From Prionailurus bengalensis (lineage: Eukaryota > Chordata > Mammalia > Carnivora > Felidae): a stretch of 64,000 nt of DNA. Both the position numbers and the translations under genes were made by a program. The notes beneath the pieces were generated by a model. That model had not been told where the DNA came from. It did no database searches and saw only the letters and a list, made by a program, of their open reading frames with translations. Location of the stretch: contig NC_057361.1 of the NCBI RefSeq assembly GCF_016509475.1, forward strand, positions 67,683,445 through 67,747,444. Reading direction: 5' to 3'. Positions 1-11,139 of this stretch are shown here, in pieces. Every line of letters begins with the position of its first letter. Position 1 is the stretch's first letter.

Positions 1-125
1 CTGAAACAAGCTCCAGGCTCCAAGCTGTCAGCACAGAACCTGATGCTGGACTCAAACCCACAAACCATGAAATTATGACCTGAGCCCAAGTTGGATACTT
101 AACCCACTGAGCCACCCAATCATCC
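1..125 (-). mobile_element. CAN SINE (SINEC), part of copy cut by window edge
   Basis: Reading the minus strand gives the tRNA-Lys-like head of the carnivore SINE: a degraded gagccaccca motif near 110-118, then the B-box and the start of the CT-rich body. The 3' tail lies outside the window. It sits inside the 3' end of the old L1 that follows, because L1 3'UTR sequence resumes at about 126. The copy is diverged (several CpG-to-TpG changes), so it is not recent. Confidence 0.85.
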
Positions 126-902
126 TTAGTGATTCAGCATTTCTATATATTACTCAGTGATCATCAAATTAATTGCACTCTTATTCCCCTTCACCCATTT
201 CACACCTCCCTCAGACCACCTCCCTATTGATAACCATCTCTTTGTTCTGTATAGTTCTGTATAGAGTCAACAGACTCTTTTGTTTATTTTTTTCCCTTGT
301 TGATTAATTTTGTTTCTTAAATTCCATATATGAGTGAACTTATATGGTATTTTATTTTCTCTGATTGACTTACTTCACTCAGCATTATACTCTCTAGATA
401 CATCCATGTGATTGCAAATGGCAAGATCTCAATTCTTATATATGACTGAATTATATTCCATTTCTTGTATATACCACATCTTCTTCATTCATTCATCTAT
501 TGTAAATAATGCCACAACAACAAGCACAGAGGTGCATATAAACTTTCAAATTAAGGTTTTCATATTCTTTGAGAAAATGCCCAGTAGTGCAATTACTGAC
601 TCAATGGTAATTCAATTTTCATTTTTATGAGGAACCTCCATACTGTTTTCCACAATGACTCCACAAGTATTCATTCCTACCAACAGTGCACAAGGGCTCT
701 TTTTTCTTCACATCCTCATCAACACTTGTTGCTTCTTGTTTTTTTTTTTTAAATTTTAGCCATTCTGACAAATGTGAGGTGATATCTCATTGTGGTTTTG
801 ACTTGCATTTCCCTGATGACTAATGATGCTGAGCATCTTTCAATGTATTTGTTGGCTATCTGTATGTCTTCGGAGAAATGTCTGTTCATGTCTTCTACCT
901 AT

Positions 903-904
903 AT

Positions 905-939
<35 letters not shown>

Positions 940-1145
940 TTTTAACGTTTTATTTATTTTTGAGACAGGGAGAGACAGAGCATGAACAGGGGAGGGTCAG
1001 AGAGAGGGAGACACAGAATCTGAAACAGGCTCCAGGCTCTGAGCTGTCAGCATAACGCCCAACGCGGGGCTCAAACTCACGGACTGTGAGATCATGACCT
1101 GAGCTGAAGTCGGCCGCTGAACTGACTGAGCCACCCAGGCGCCCC
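903..1145 (-). mobile_element. CAN SINE with 12-bp target-site duplication
   Basis: Complete minus-strand SINE. The tail is an expanded (ATTT)n at 903-950, followed by the CT-rich body, the B-box and a head ending ccacccaggcgcccc at 1145. The duplication TCTTCTACCTAT is seen at 891-902 and 1146-1157, inside ORF2 of the old L1. The copy keeps several CpGs (for example aacgcggggc), so it is moderately young. Confidence 0.95.
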
Positions 1146-3107
1146 TCTTCTACCTATTTTTAAATGGATTATTTGTTTCTTGTGTGTTGAGCTGTATAAG
1201 ATCTTTATATATTTTGGAAATTAACCCTTCATCAAATATATAATTTGCAAATACCTTCTCCCATTTAGTAGTGTCCTTAGTTTTCTGAATTGTTTCCTCT
1301 CCTCTGAAAAGGTTTTTAATTTTGAAGTAATGACAAAAGATGATTTTTTTTCTTTTGTTCACTTGCTTCAGGAGACATGTCTAGAGAAATCTTACTATAG
1401 CCAATGTCAGAGAAATTACTTCCTGTGTTTTCTTTTAAGACCTTTATGGTTTCAGTCTTACACTTAGGTCCTTAATCCATTTTGAGTTTATTCTTGTACA
1501 TAGTGTAAGAAAGTGATCCAATTTGATTATTTTTTACATATAGCTATCCAGTTTTGCCAGCACCATTTGTTAGACTATCTTTTTCCCATTACATATTCTT
1601 TACTCCTTTGTTGAAGATTAATTGAACAGATAATTGGGGATTTATACCTGGGATTTCTATTCTTTTCCATTGATCTATATGTCTATTTTTGTGCCAGTAC
1701 AATAATGTTTTTATTATTCTACACCTTTGCAGTATCTTGAAATCTGTTATTATGAAAGCTGCCACTGTGTTTTTCCTTTTTAAGGTTTCTTTGGCTCTTT
1801 AGGGTTCTTTTGTGGTTCCATACTAATTTCAGAATTATTTGTTCTACTTCTGTGAACAATGCTATTGAAATTTTGATAGGGATTGCATTAAATATGTAGA
1901 TTCCTTTGGATAGTATGGATATTTTAATAATACTTGTTCTTCCAAATAATGAGCTTGAAATATCTTTCTATTTGTTTGTGTTGTCTGCAATTTCTTTCAT
2001 CGATGTTTTATACTTTTCATAATATAGGTCTCTCACTTCCTTGGTTAAGTTTATTCCTAGGTATTTCATTATTTTTGTTGTAATTATAAACTTGATTGTT
2101 TTTTTATGTCACTTTCTGGTGGTCTATTATTGGTGTAGAGAAATGCAACAAATTTCTATACATTTATTTTATATCCTACAGTCTTACTGAATTCATTTAT
2201 TTTTTCTAGTAGTTCTTTTGTTGAACTTTTAGGGTTTTCTACATATTGTATGATGCTATCTGCAAAGAGTGAAAATTTCATTTCTTTCTTACAATTTGAA
2301 TGTATTTTTTTCCTTTTCTGATTGCTGTCACTAAGACTTCTAGTACTGTGTTGAATAAAATTGGTGAGACTGGATATCCTTGTCTAGTTCCTGACCTTAG
2401 GGGGAAAGCTGTCAGCTTTTTACTACTGAGTATGATGTTCACTGTGGTTTTTTCATATATGTTGCTTATGATGTTGAAGTATGGCCCCTCTAAACCTACT
2501 TTGTTGAGAGTTTTTAATCATGATTGTATGTACTACATTGTCAAATGATGTTCCTGCATCTATTAAAATAATAGTATGCTTTTTATCCTGTCTCTTCTTC
2601 ATGTGCTATATCACATTAATTGACTTATTTATATTGAACCACATCCTGGAGATAAAGCCCACTTGATCATGTTTAATATTTTTTATTATATTTTGGATTC
2701 AGTTTGCTAATATTTTGTTGAGGATTTTTGTATCTATGTTCACCAGAGATACAGGCCTGTAGCTCCATTTTTTGGTGAATGTCTATCTGGTTTTGATATC
2801 AGGGTAATGTTGTCCTCATAGAATAAATTTGGAAACTTTCCTTCCTCTTCTATTTTTTGGAAACGTTTTAGAAGAACAAGTATAAACTATTTTTTTTAAT
2901 TTTTGGTAAAAGTTACCTGTGAAGCCATCTCCTCCTGGATTTTGTTTATTGGGAGTTTTTTTTTTTCATTATTGATTCCATTTCATTGCTGGTAATCAGT
3001 CTCTTCAAGTTTTCTATTTCTTTCTGATTCAGTTTTAGGAGGTTATATGTTTCTAGATATTTATCTTGTTGTTACTCCTTGTATATTTCTGGCTTTGTTT
3101 ACTTGAG

Positions 3108-3111
<4 letters not shown>

Positions 3112-3144
<33 letters not shown>

Positions 3145-3156
3145 TCTTCTTCTTTT
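3112..3156. repeat. (CT)n/(CTT)n microsatellite
   Basis: A run of CT dinucleotides followed by CTT triplets inside the old L1 ORF2 remnant, on the side facing the old element's endonuclease region. Confidence 0.9.
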
Positions 3157-3397
3157 TGAGATGGGCCTGGCAGAAGATTTATCAGCTTTTTAAAATTTTT
3201 TCAAAGGACCAGCTCCTGATGTCATTGACCTATTCTATTTTTTTTAGTTCCAATTTTTTTATTTCTGTTCTAATATTTATTATTTCCTTCCTTCTACTGG
3301 TTTAGGTTTTGTTAGTTGTTCTTTTTCTATAACATTTAGGTGTAAGAGAACGTTGTTTATTTGAGAGTATTCTTGCTTCTCGAAGTAGGCCTGTGTT

Positions 3398-3422
3398 GTG
3401 TTTTTTTAAAAATTTATTTACT
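3398..3422 (-). mobile_element. CAN SINE, left piece (tail) split by L1
   Basis: T-rich and ATTT tail of a minus-strand SINE whose main body is at 9363-9632. The target-site duplication of this SINE, TAGGCCTGTGTT, is at 3386-3397 and again at 9637-9648, so the SINE originally joined these two points. A full-length L1 then inserted in the tail at 3422/3423. Confidence 0.85.
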
Positions 3423-4352
3423 GGAGACAGAGGGAAGATGGCGGCGTACGAGGACGCTGGGCTCACCGCGTGCCCTGCTGATCACTTAGATTCCACCTAC
3501 ACCTGCCTAAATAACCCAGAAAACCGCCAGAGGATTAGCAGAACGGAGTCTCCAGAGCCAAGCACAGACAAGAGGCCCACGGAAGAGGGTAGGAAGGGCG
3601 GCGAGGCGGTGCACGCTCCACGGACTGGCGAGAGGGAGCCGGGGCAGAGGGGCAGCTCGCCGGCCAAGCAGAGCCCTCGAGTCTGGCTGGCAAAAGCGGA
3701 GGGGCCTGACGGACTGTGTTCCATCAGCAAGCGCTACTTAGCCTCTGGGAGGTCATAAGTTAACAGCTCTGCTCAGAAAGCGGGAAGGCTGCAGGACAAA
3801 GGGAGGGAAAGCTGCTGATCCCCCGGAGGACAGAGCTCAGTTTGGTGGGGAACAAAGGCACTCACCAGCGCCATCTCCCCCGTCCATCCCCCAGCCGAAA
3901 TCCCAAAGGGAACCAGTTCCTGCCAGGGAACTTGCTCGCTCCGTACAAACACCCAACTCTGTGCTTCTGCAGAGCCAAACCTCCGGCAGCGGATCTGACT
4001 CCCTCCCGCTGCCACAGGGCCCCTCCTGAAGTGGATCACGTAAGGAGAAGCGATCTAAGCCTGCCCCTCCTGCCCCCGTGCACCTTGCCTACCCAACCCA
4101 GCTAATACGCCAGATCCCCAGCATCACAAGCCTGGCAGTGTGCAAGTAGCCCAGACGGGCCACACCACCCCACATTGAATCCCGCCCCTAGGAGAGGGGA
4201 AGAGAAGGCACACACCAGTCTGACTGTGGCCCCAGCAGTGGGCTGGGGGCAGACATCAGGTTGGACTGCGGCCCCGCCCACCAACTCCAGTTATACACCA
4301 CAGCACAGGGGAGGTGCCCTGCAGGTCCTCACCACTCCAGGGACTATCCAAA
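3423..4352 (+). promoter_or_regulatory. L1 5'UTR / internal promoter, CpG-rich
   Basis: About 930 bp with GC and CpG content far above the rest of the window. It starts with the YY1-type motif aagatggcggcg at 3435-3446, where L1 promoters place their initiation-site anchor. CpG is dense in the first 400 bases. L1 5'UTRs direct RNA polymerase II initiation at position 1 and are normally silenced by methylation. Transcription here cannot be judged from sequence. Confidence 0.8.
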
Positions 4353-5277
4353 ATGACCAAGCAGAAGAATACCCTTCAGAAGAATCTCCAGGAAATAACA
4401 ACAGCTAATGAACTGATCAAAATGAATTTAAATAATGTAACAGAAAGTGAATTTAGAATAATAGTCATAAAATTAATCGCTGGGCTTGAAAACAGTATAG
4501 AGGACAGCAGAGAATCTCTTGCTACAGAGATCAAGGGACTAAGGAACAGTCACGAGGAGCTGAAAGCGCTTTAAACGAAATGCAAAACAAAAGGGAAACG
4601 ACGACAGCTCGGATTGAAGAGGCAGAGGAGAGAATAGGTGAACTAGAAGATAAAGTTATGGAAAAAGAGTAAGCTGAGAGAAAGAGACATAAAAAAATCC
4701 AGGAGTATGAGGAGAAATTTAGAGAACTAAGTGATACACTAAAAAGAAATAATATACGCATAATTGGTATCCCAGAGGAGGAAGAGAGAGGGAAAGGTGC
4801 TGAAGGGGTACTTGAAGAAATTATAGCTGAGAACTTCCCTGAACTGGGGAAGGAAAAAGGCATTGAAATCCAAGAGGCACAGAGAACTCCCTTCAGATGT
4901 AACTTGAATCGATCTTCTGCACGACATACCATAGTGAAACTGGCAAAATACAAGGATAAAGAGAAAATTCTGAAAGCAGCAAGGGGTAAACGTGCCCTCA
5001 CATATAAAGGGAGACCTATAAGACTCGTGCTGAACTCTCTTTTGAACCTTGACAGGCCAGAAAGGATTGGCACAAGATCTTGAATGTATTGAAGAGAAAA
5101 AATATGCAGCTGAGAATCCTTTATCCAGCAAGCCTGTCATTTAGAATAGAAGGAGAGATAAAGGTCTTCCCAAACAAACAAAAACTGAAGGAATTTGTCA
5201 CCACTAAACCAGCCCTACAAGAGATCCTAAGGGGGACCCTGTGAGACAAAGTCCCAGAGACATCACTACAAGCATAA
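4353..5277 (+). pseudogene. L1 ORF1 (RNA-binding chaperone ORF1p), broken
   Basis: ORF1p is the coiled-coil RNA-binding protein that coats L1 RNA. ATG at 4353 opens a start matching the other full-length copy in this window (at 40722). The frame stops at 4572-4574 through a single-base shift near 4565. The continuation is recognisable: a charged heptad-rich coiled coil (about 4580-4760), then the RRM/C-terminal part with the ENFPEL and RTPFR blocks (4800-4960) and the YKGRPIRL block (about 5000-5030). Another in-frame TAA occurs near 4669 and a further shift near 5040. The C-terminal part resembles the copy at 41206-41658. Confidence 0.88.
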
Positions 5278-5294
5278 AACATACAGACATCACA

Positions 5295-8200
5295 ATGACT
5301 CTAACACCGTATCTTTCTATAATAAAACTGAACGTAAATGGATTAAATGTGCCAACCAAAAGACATAGGGTATCAGAATGGATAAAAAAACAAGACCCAT
5401 CTATTTGCTGTCTACAAGAGACTCATTTTAGACCTGAGGACACCTTTAGATTGAGAGTGAGGGGATGGAGAACTATTTATCATGTGACTGGAAGCCAAAA
5501 GAAAGCTGGAGTAGCCATACTTATATCAGACAAACTAGACTTTAAATTAAAGGCTGTAACAAGAGATGAAGAAGGGCATTATATAATAATCACAGGCTCT
5601 ATCCATCAGGAAGAGCTAACAATTATAAATGTCTATGCGCCGAATACCGGAGCCCCCAAATATATAAAACAATTACTCATAAACATAAGCAACCTTATTG
5701 ATAAGAATGTGGTAATTGCAGGGGACTTTAACACCCCACTTACAGAAATGCACAGATCATCTAGACACACGGTCATAAAGAAACAAGGGCCCTGAATGAG
5801 ACATTGGATCAGATGGACTTGACAGATATATTTAGAACTCTGCATCCCAAAGCAACAGAATAGACTTTCTTCTCGAGTGCACATGGAACATTCTCCAAGA
5901 TAGATCATATACTGGGTCACAAAACAGCCCTTCATAAGTTTACAAGAATTGAAATCATACCATGCATACTTTCAGACCACAATGCTATGAAGCTTGAAAT
6001 CAACCACAGGAAAAAGTCTGGAAAACCTCCAAAAGCATGGAGGTTAAAGAACACCCTACTAACGAATAAGTGGGTCAACCAGGCAATTAGAGAAGAAATT
6101 AAAAAATATATGGAAAGAAACGAAAATGATAATACAACAATCCAAACGCTTTGGGATGCGGCGAAGGCAGTCCAGAGAGGAAAATACATTGCAATCCAGG
6201 CCTATCTCAAGAAACAAGAAAAATCCCAATTACAAAATCGAACAGCACACCAAAAGGAACTAGAAGCAGAACAGCAAAGGCAGCCTAAACCCAGCAGAAG
6301 AAGAGAAATAATAAAGATCAGAGCAGAAATAAACAATATAGAATCTAAAAATCTGTAGAGCAGATCAACGAAACCAAGAGTTGGTTTTTTGAAAAAATAA
6401 ACAATATTGACAAACCTCTAGCCAGGCTTCTCAAAAAGAAAAGGGAGATGACCCAAATAGATAAAATCATGAATGAAAATGGAATTATTACAACCAATAC
6501 CTAAGAGATACAAACAATTTTCAAGGATTACTATGAAAAATTATATGCCAACAAATTGGACAACCTGGAAGAAATGGACAAATTCCTGAACACCCACACT
6601 GTTCCAAAACTCAATCAGGAGGAAATAGAAAGCTTGAGCAGACCCATAACCAGTGAAGAGATTGAATCGGTTATCAAAAATCTCCCAACAAATAAGAGTC
6701 CAGGACCAGATGGCTTCCCAGGGGAGTTCTACCAGACGTTTAAAGCAGAGATAATACCTATCCTTCTCAAGCTATTCCAAAAAATAGAAAGGGAAGGAAA
6801 ACTTCCAGATTCATTCTATGAAGCCAGTATTCTTTGATTCCTAAACCAGACAGAGACCCAGTAAAAAAAGAGAACTACAGGCCAATATCCCTGATGAATA
6901 TGGATGCAAAAATTCTCAATAAGATAATAGCAAATCGATTTCAACGGCATATAAAAAGAATTATTCACCATGACCAAGTGGGATTCATTCCTGGGATGCA
7001 GGGCTGGTTCAACATTCGCAAATCAATCAACGTGATACATCACATTAACAAAAAAAAAGAGAAGAACCATATGATCCTGTCAATTGATGCAGAAAAGGCC
7101 TTTGACAAAATCCAGCACCCTTTCTTAATAAAAACCCTTGAGAAAGTCGGGATAGAAGGAACATACTTAAGGATCACAAAAGCCATTTATGAAAAGCCCA
7201 CAGCTAACATCATCCTCAACGGGGAAAAACTGAGAGCTTTTTCCCTGAGATCAGGAATACGACAGGGATGCCCACTCTCACCGCTGTTGTTTAACAGAGT
7301 GCTGGAAGTTCTAGCATCAGCAATCAGACAACAAAAGGAAATTAAAGGCATCAAAATTGGCAAAGATGAAGTCAAGCTTTCGCTTTTTGCAGATGACATG
7401 ATATCATACATGGAAAATCCGATAGACTCCACCAAAAGTCTGGTAGAACTGATACAGGAATTCAGCAAAGTTGCAGGATACAAAATCAATGTACAGAAAT
7501 CAGTTGCATTCTTGTACACTAACAATGAAGCAACAGAAAGACAAATAAAGAAACTGATCCCATTCACAATTGCACCAAGAAGCATAAAATACCTAGGGAT
7601 AAATCTAACCAAGATGTAAAAGATCTGTATGCTGAAAACTACAGAAAGTTTATAAAGGAAATTGAAGAAGATATAAAGAAATGGAAAAACATTTCATGCT
7701 CATGGATTGGAAGAATAAATATTGTCAAAATGTCAATACTACCCAAAGCTATCTACACATTCAATGCAATCCCAATCAAAATCAAAATTGCGCCAGCATT
7801 CTTCTCAAAACTAGAACAAGCAATCCTAAAATTCATATGGAACCACAAAAGGCCCCGAATAGCCAAAGGAATTTTGAAGAAGAAGACCAAAGCAGGAGGC
7901 ATCACAATCCCAGACTTTAGCCTCTACTACAAAGCTGTCATCATCAAGACAGCATGGTATTGGCACCAAAACAGACACATAGACCAATGGAATAGAATAA
8001 AAACCCCAGAACTAGACCCACAAACGTATGGCCAACTCATCTTTGACACAGCAGGAAAGAACATCCAATGGAAAAAAGACAGCCTCTTTAACAAATGGTG
8101 CTGGGAGAACTGGACAGCAACATGCAGAAGGTTGAAACTAGACCACTTTCTCACACCATTCACAGAAATAAACTCAAAATGGATAAAGGACCTGAATGTG

Positions 8201-9120
8201 AGACAGGAAACCATCAAAACCTTGGAGGAGAAAGCAGGAAAAGACCTCTCTGACCTCAGCTGTAGCAATCTCTTCCTCGCCACATCCCCAAAGGCAAGGG
8301 AATTAAAAGCAAAAGTGAATTCCTGGGACCTTATGAAGATAAAAAGCTTCTGCACTGCAAAGGAAACAACCAACAAAACTAAAAGGCAACCAACGGAATG
8401 GGAAAAGATATTCGCAAATGACATATCAGACAAAGGGCTAGTGTCCAAAATCTATAAAGAGCTCACCAAACTCCACACCCGAAAAACAGATAACCCAGTG
8501 AAGAAATGGGCAGAAAACATGAATAGACACTTCTCTAAAGAAGACATCCGGATGGCCAACAGGCACATGAAAAGATGTTCAACGTCGCTCCTTATCAGGG
8601 AAATACAAATCAAAACCACACTCAGGTATCACCTCACGCCAGTCAGAGTGGCCAAAATGAACAAATCAGGAGACTATAGATGCTGGAGAGGATGTGGAGA
8701 AACGGGAACCCTCTTCACTGTTGGTGGGAATGCAAATTGGTGCAGCCACTCTGGAAAAGAGTGTGGAGGTTCCTCAGAAAATTAAAAATAGACCTACCCT
8801 ATGACCCAGCAATAGCACTGCTAGGAATTTACCCAAGGGATACAGGCGTACTGATGCATAGGGACACTTGTACCCCAATGTTTATAGCAGCACACTCAAC
8901 AATAGCCAAATTGTGGAAAGAGCCTAAATGTCCATCAACTGATGAATGGATAAAGAAATTGTGGTTTATATACACAATGGAATACCACATGGCAATGAGA
9001 AAAAAATGAAATATGGCCTTTTGTAGAACGTGGATGGATCTGGAGAGTGTGATGCTAAGTGAAATAAGCCATACAGAGAAAGACAGATACCATATTGTTT
9101 CACTCTTATGTGGATCCTGA
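5295..9120 (+). pseudogene. L1 ORF2 (endonuclease and reverse transcriptase), broken by small lesions
   Basis: ORF2p nicks target DNA and reverse-transcribes L1 and SINE RNA. ATG at 5295 starts the endonuclease domain (LNVNGLN, then QETHF and AGDFNT motifs). The reverse transcriptase follows, with catalytic FADD at 7386-7397 and the preceding GIRQGCPLSP block. The C-terminal cysteine block RCWRGCG is near 8680 and HCWW just after 8710. Lesions visible against the copy at 41676-45489 are -1 shifts near 5775, 6345, 6829, 7612, 8712 and 9023, a +1 in an A run near 9000, and stops TAG 5861 and TAA 6502. The usual stop would be TGA at 9118-9120. The longest intact stretch is 7730-8713. Most lesions are single bases, typical of post-insertion decay. 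Confidence 0.92.
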
Positions 9121-9362
9121 GAAACTCAACAGGAACCCATGGGGGAGGGGAAGGAAAAAAAAAATAGGTTAGAGTGGGAGACAGCCAAAACATAAGAGAC
9201 TGTTAAAAACTGAGAACAAACTGCGGGTTTATGGGGGGTGGGAGGGAGCGAAGGGTGGGTGATGGATATTGAGGAGGTCACCTTTTGGGATGAGCACTGG
9301 GTGTTGTATGGTAACCAATTTGACAATAAATTTCATATATTAAAAAAAATAAATAAAAAAAT
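9121..9362 (+). other. L1 3'UTR with G-rich tract and A-rich tail
   Basis: Follows ORF2. It contains a G-rich polypurine stretch (ggggggtgggaggg near 9233-9246), which is a common L1 3'UTR feature. It ends with AATAAATTTCATAT and an interrupted A tail up to the 3' target-site duplication. Confidence 0.85.
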
Positions 9363-9428
9363 AAAAATTTATTTACTTATTTCGTTTTGGGAGAGAGAGA
9401 GAATGAGATAAAGATAGAGATAGAGGTA

Positions 9429-9479
<51 letters not shown>

Positions 9480-9636
9480 AGGGGCAGAGAGAAAAGGAGA
9501 GAGAATCCTAATCAGGCTTGGCACTTTGAGACCAGAGCCAAGTGCAAGGCTCGAATGCACAAACTGTGAGGTCATGACCTGAGCTGAAACCAAGAGTTGG
9601 ATGCTCACCCCACTGAGCCACCCAAGTGCCCTAAAA
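9363..9636 (-). mobile_element. CAN SINE, main body of the copy split by L1
   Basis: Minus-strand SINE body: tail remnant, a long expanded GA/GATA purine tract (9388-9478), B-box region and head ending ccacccaagtgccct at 9632. Its own target-site duplication (TAGGCCTGTGTT) lies at 9637-9648 and 3386-3397. Several CpG positions are decayed, consistent with an age greater than the L1 that split it. Confidence 0.92.
9388..9478. repeat. (GA)n / (GATA)n microsatellite inside SINE
   Basis: Imperfect tract of gaga, gagata and gataga units grown from the polypurine part of the SINE body. Likely length-variable. Confidence 0.9.
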
Positions 9637-10710
9637 TAGGCCTGTGTTTTTATAAATTTCCCTCTTAGTACAGCTTTTGCTAAATCGCAAAGATTTTAGA
9701 ATGTTGTTTTTCATTTTCATTTGTTTCCATGCATTTTTTTTTATTTCCTGTTGGATCCATTCATTGTATAGTAGCATGTCACTAAATCTTTATGTAGTTC
9801 TGCTCTTTCCAGATTTTTTCTTGCGTCTGATTTTTGGTTTCATAGCATTGTGGCTAGGAAAGATGCATGGTATAACTTTGATCCTTTTTAATTAATTGAG
9901 GCTTATTGTGTGGCCTAATATATGATCTACTAGAGAATGCTCCACGTGCACTTGAAAACAATGAGCACTCTGATGTTTTAGGATGGGAAGTTCTGAATAT
10001 GTCTGTTAGATTGATCTGGTTTAATGTATCATTCAAAGCCATCGTTTCTTTATTTTCAGTTTGGATGTAGGTGGGGTGTTAAAATTTCCTAGTATTATTA
10101 TATTACTATTGATTACTTCCTTTGTGTTTGTTTTTAGATGCTTTATGTATTTGGGTGCTGTTATGTTGGGTGCATAAATATTTATAATTGTTATATCTTC
10201 CTGCTGGATTATTCCCTTTATGACTATACAGTGTCCTTCTTTGACTCTTGTTACACTCTTGCTTTAAAATCTATTTTGTCTGTTATAAGTATTGCTACCC
10301 TGGCTTTCTTTTCACATCCATTTTCATGGTAAATACTTCTCTATCCCTCCTTTTTTACTCTGCATGTGTTTGTAGGTCTGAAACAAGTCTCTTGCAGGCA
10401 GCATATTGATGGGTCTTGTTTTTTTAATGTTTTATTTATTCTCGAGAGAGAGAGAGCACAAGTGGGGGTGGGGCAGAGAGAGAAGGGGGACAGAGGATCC
10501 AAAGTGAGCTCTGTGCTGGCAGCAGTGGGCCTGATATAGGGCTCGAACTCATGAACCATGAGATCACGACCTGAGCTGAAGTCAGAGTCATAACCAACTG
10601 ATTCATCCAGGTGCCCTATGGGTCTTCATTGTTTTTATCCATGCCATCACCTTATGGCTTTTGATTGGAGTGCTTCATCCATTTACATTCAAAGTAATTA
10701 TTGATAAATA
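9637..10710 (-). pseudogene. L1 ORF2 remnant (endonuclease end) of the old L1, continued
   Basis: After the nested SINE/L1 block the antisense ORF2 text resumes (the region around the link between endonuclease and RT, then the endonuclease itself) up to the ORF2 start near 10700. At 9854-10042 the minus strand still reads ALNDTLNQINLTDIFRT, an endonuclease segment. It is interrupted by the SINE at 10418-10617. Non-coding. Confidence 0.85.
10418..10617 (-). mobile_element. CAN SINE in old L1 endonuclease region
   Basis: Minus-strand SINE with a short T tail, GA-rich body, B-box and head. A short duplication ATGGGTCTT is seen at 10409-10417 and 10618-10626. It is diverged relative to the consensus head (attcatccaggtgccc). 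Confidence 0.92.
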
Positions 10711-11139
10711 TGTACTTATTCGCAATTAGTTACTTGCTCCATGGTTGTTTTTCTCATTCTTCTGTTTCTTTCTTCTCTCATGATTTGTTGGCTTTCTTTA
10801 ATGATATACTTAAATTCCTCTGTCTTTATTTTTTTACATGTTTATTACTGGTGCTTGATTTGAGATTATTGTTTTGTTTGTAAATAATATCTTCTACAGA
10901 TAGAAGTCAATATTAAGTTGGTAGTCGCTTAGGCTTGAACCTATTCTTTACTCTTCTCCCCCCAGAGTTTATATATATGGTGTCATACGTTGCATTCTTT
11001 TATTTTGAAAGTTCTTTGATTTTTGATAAAATACTTACTTTTACTGATTTTGTGCTTCCTACATCTCTTACTCCTGCTTATGGTCTTTCTTTTTCACTCG
11101 ACAAGTCCCCTTTCACATTTCTTTTAGAGCTGATTTAGT

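Larger units (their letters stand above)
400..3397 (-). pseudogene. L1 ORF2 remnant (C-terminal and RT parts) of the old L1
   Basis: Antisense reading gives typical L1 ORF2 text, including the 'MKRCSTSL'-like C-terminal block around 800-850 and the reverse-transcriptase region around 2200-2950. Stops and frameshifts occur throughout, and the longest minus-strand open piece is short (1150-1362, with a KGLVSKIYK-like block). There is no coding capacity. The sequence continues beyond the nested insertion at 9637. Confidence 0.85.
3423..9362 (+). mobile_element. Full-length younger L1, plus strand, 15-bp target-site duplication
   Basis: About 5.94 kb with every L1 part in order: GC-rich 5'UTR (3423-4352), ORF1 (from 4353), ORF2 (from 5295), 3'UTR (9121 onward) and an A-rich tail with AATAAA-like motifs (9320-9362). 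The duplication AAAAATTTATTTACT is perfect at 3408-3422 and 9363-9377. It is preceded by seven Ts, which fits the L1 endonuclease site TTTT/AA well. Both ORFs carry scattered lesions, so the copy is dead as it stands. The lesions are few, so it is much younger than the surrounding L1. It inserted into the tail of a SINE that had itself inserted into the old minus-strand L1. Confidence 0.97.

Noticed and set aside
901..950. Regular ATTT units resembling a short repeat array
   Set aside because: It is the expanded tail of a SINE. There are no spacers and no prokaryotic context, so not CRISPR.
3773..4284. Antisense frames in the L1 5'UTR as an ORF0-like gene
   Set aside because: ORF0 is known from primate L1 and is defined by conserved sequence. 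These frames are short and not preserved in the second copy, so there is no basis for the name.
7730..8785. Longest open frame in the window (351 codons) as a host gene
   Set aside because: Its translation is L1 ORF2 C-terminal sequence with a -1 shift near the cysteine block. It is part of the broken L1.
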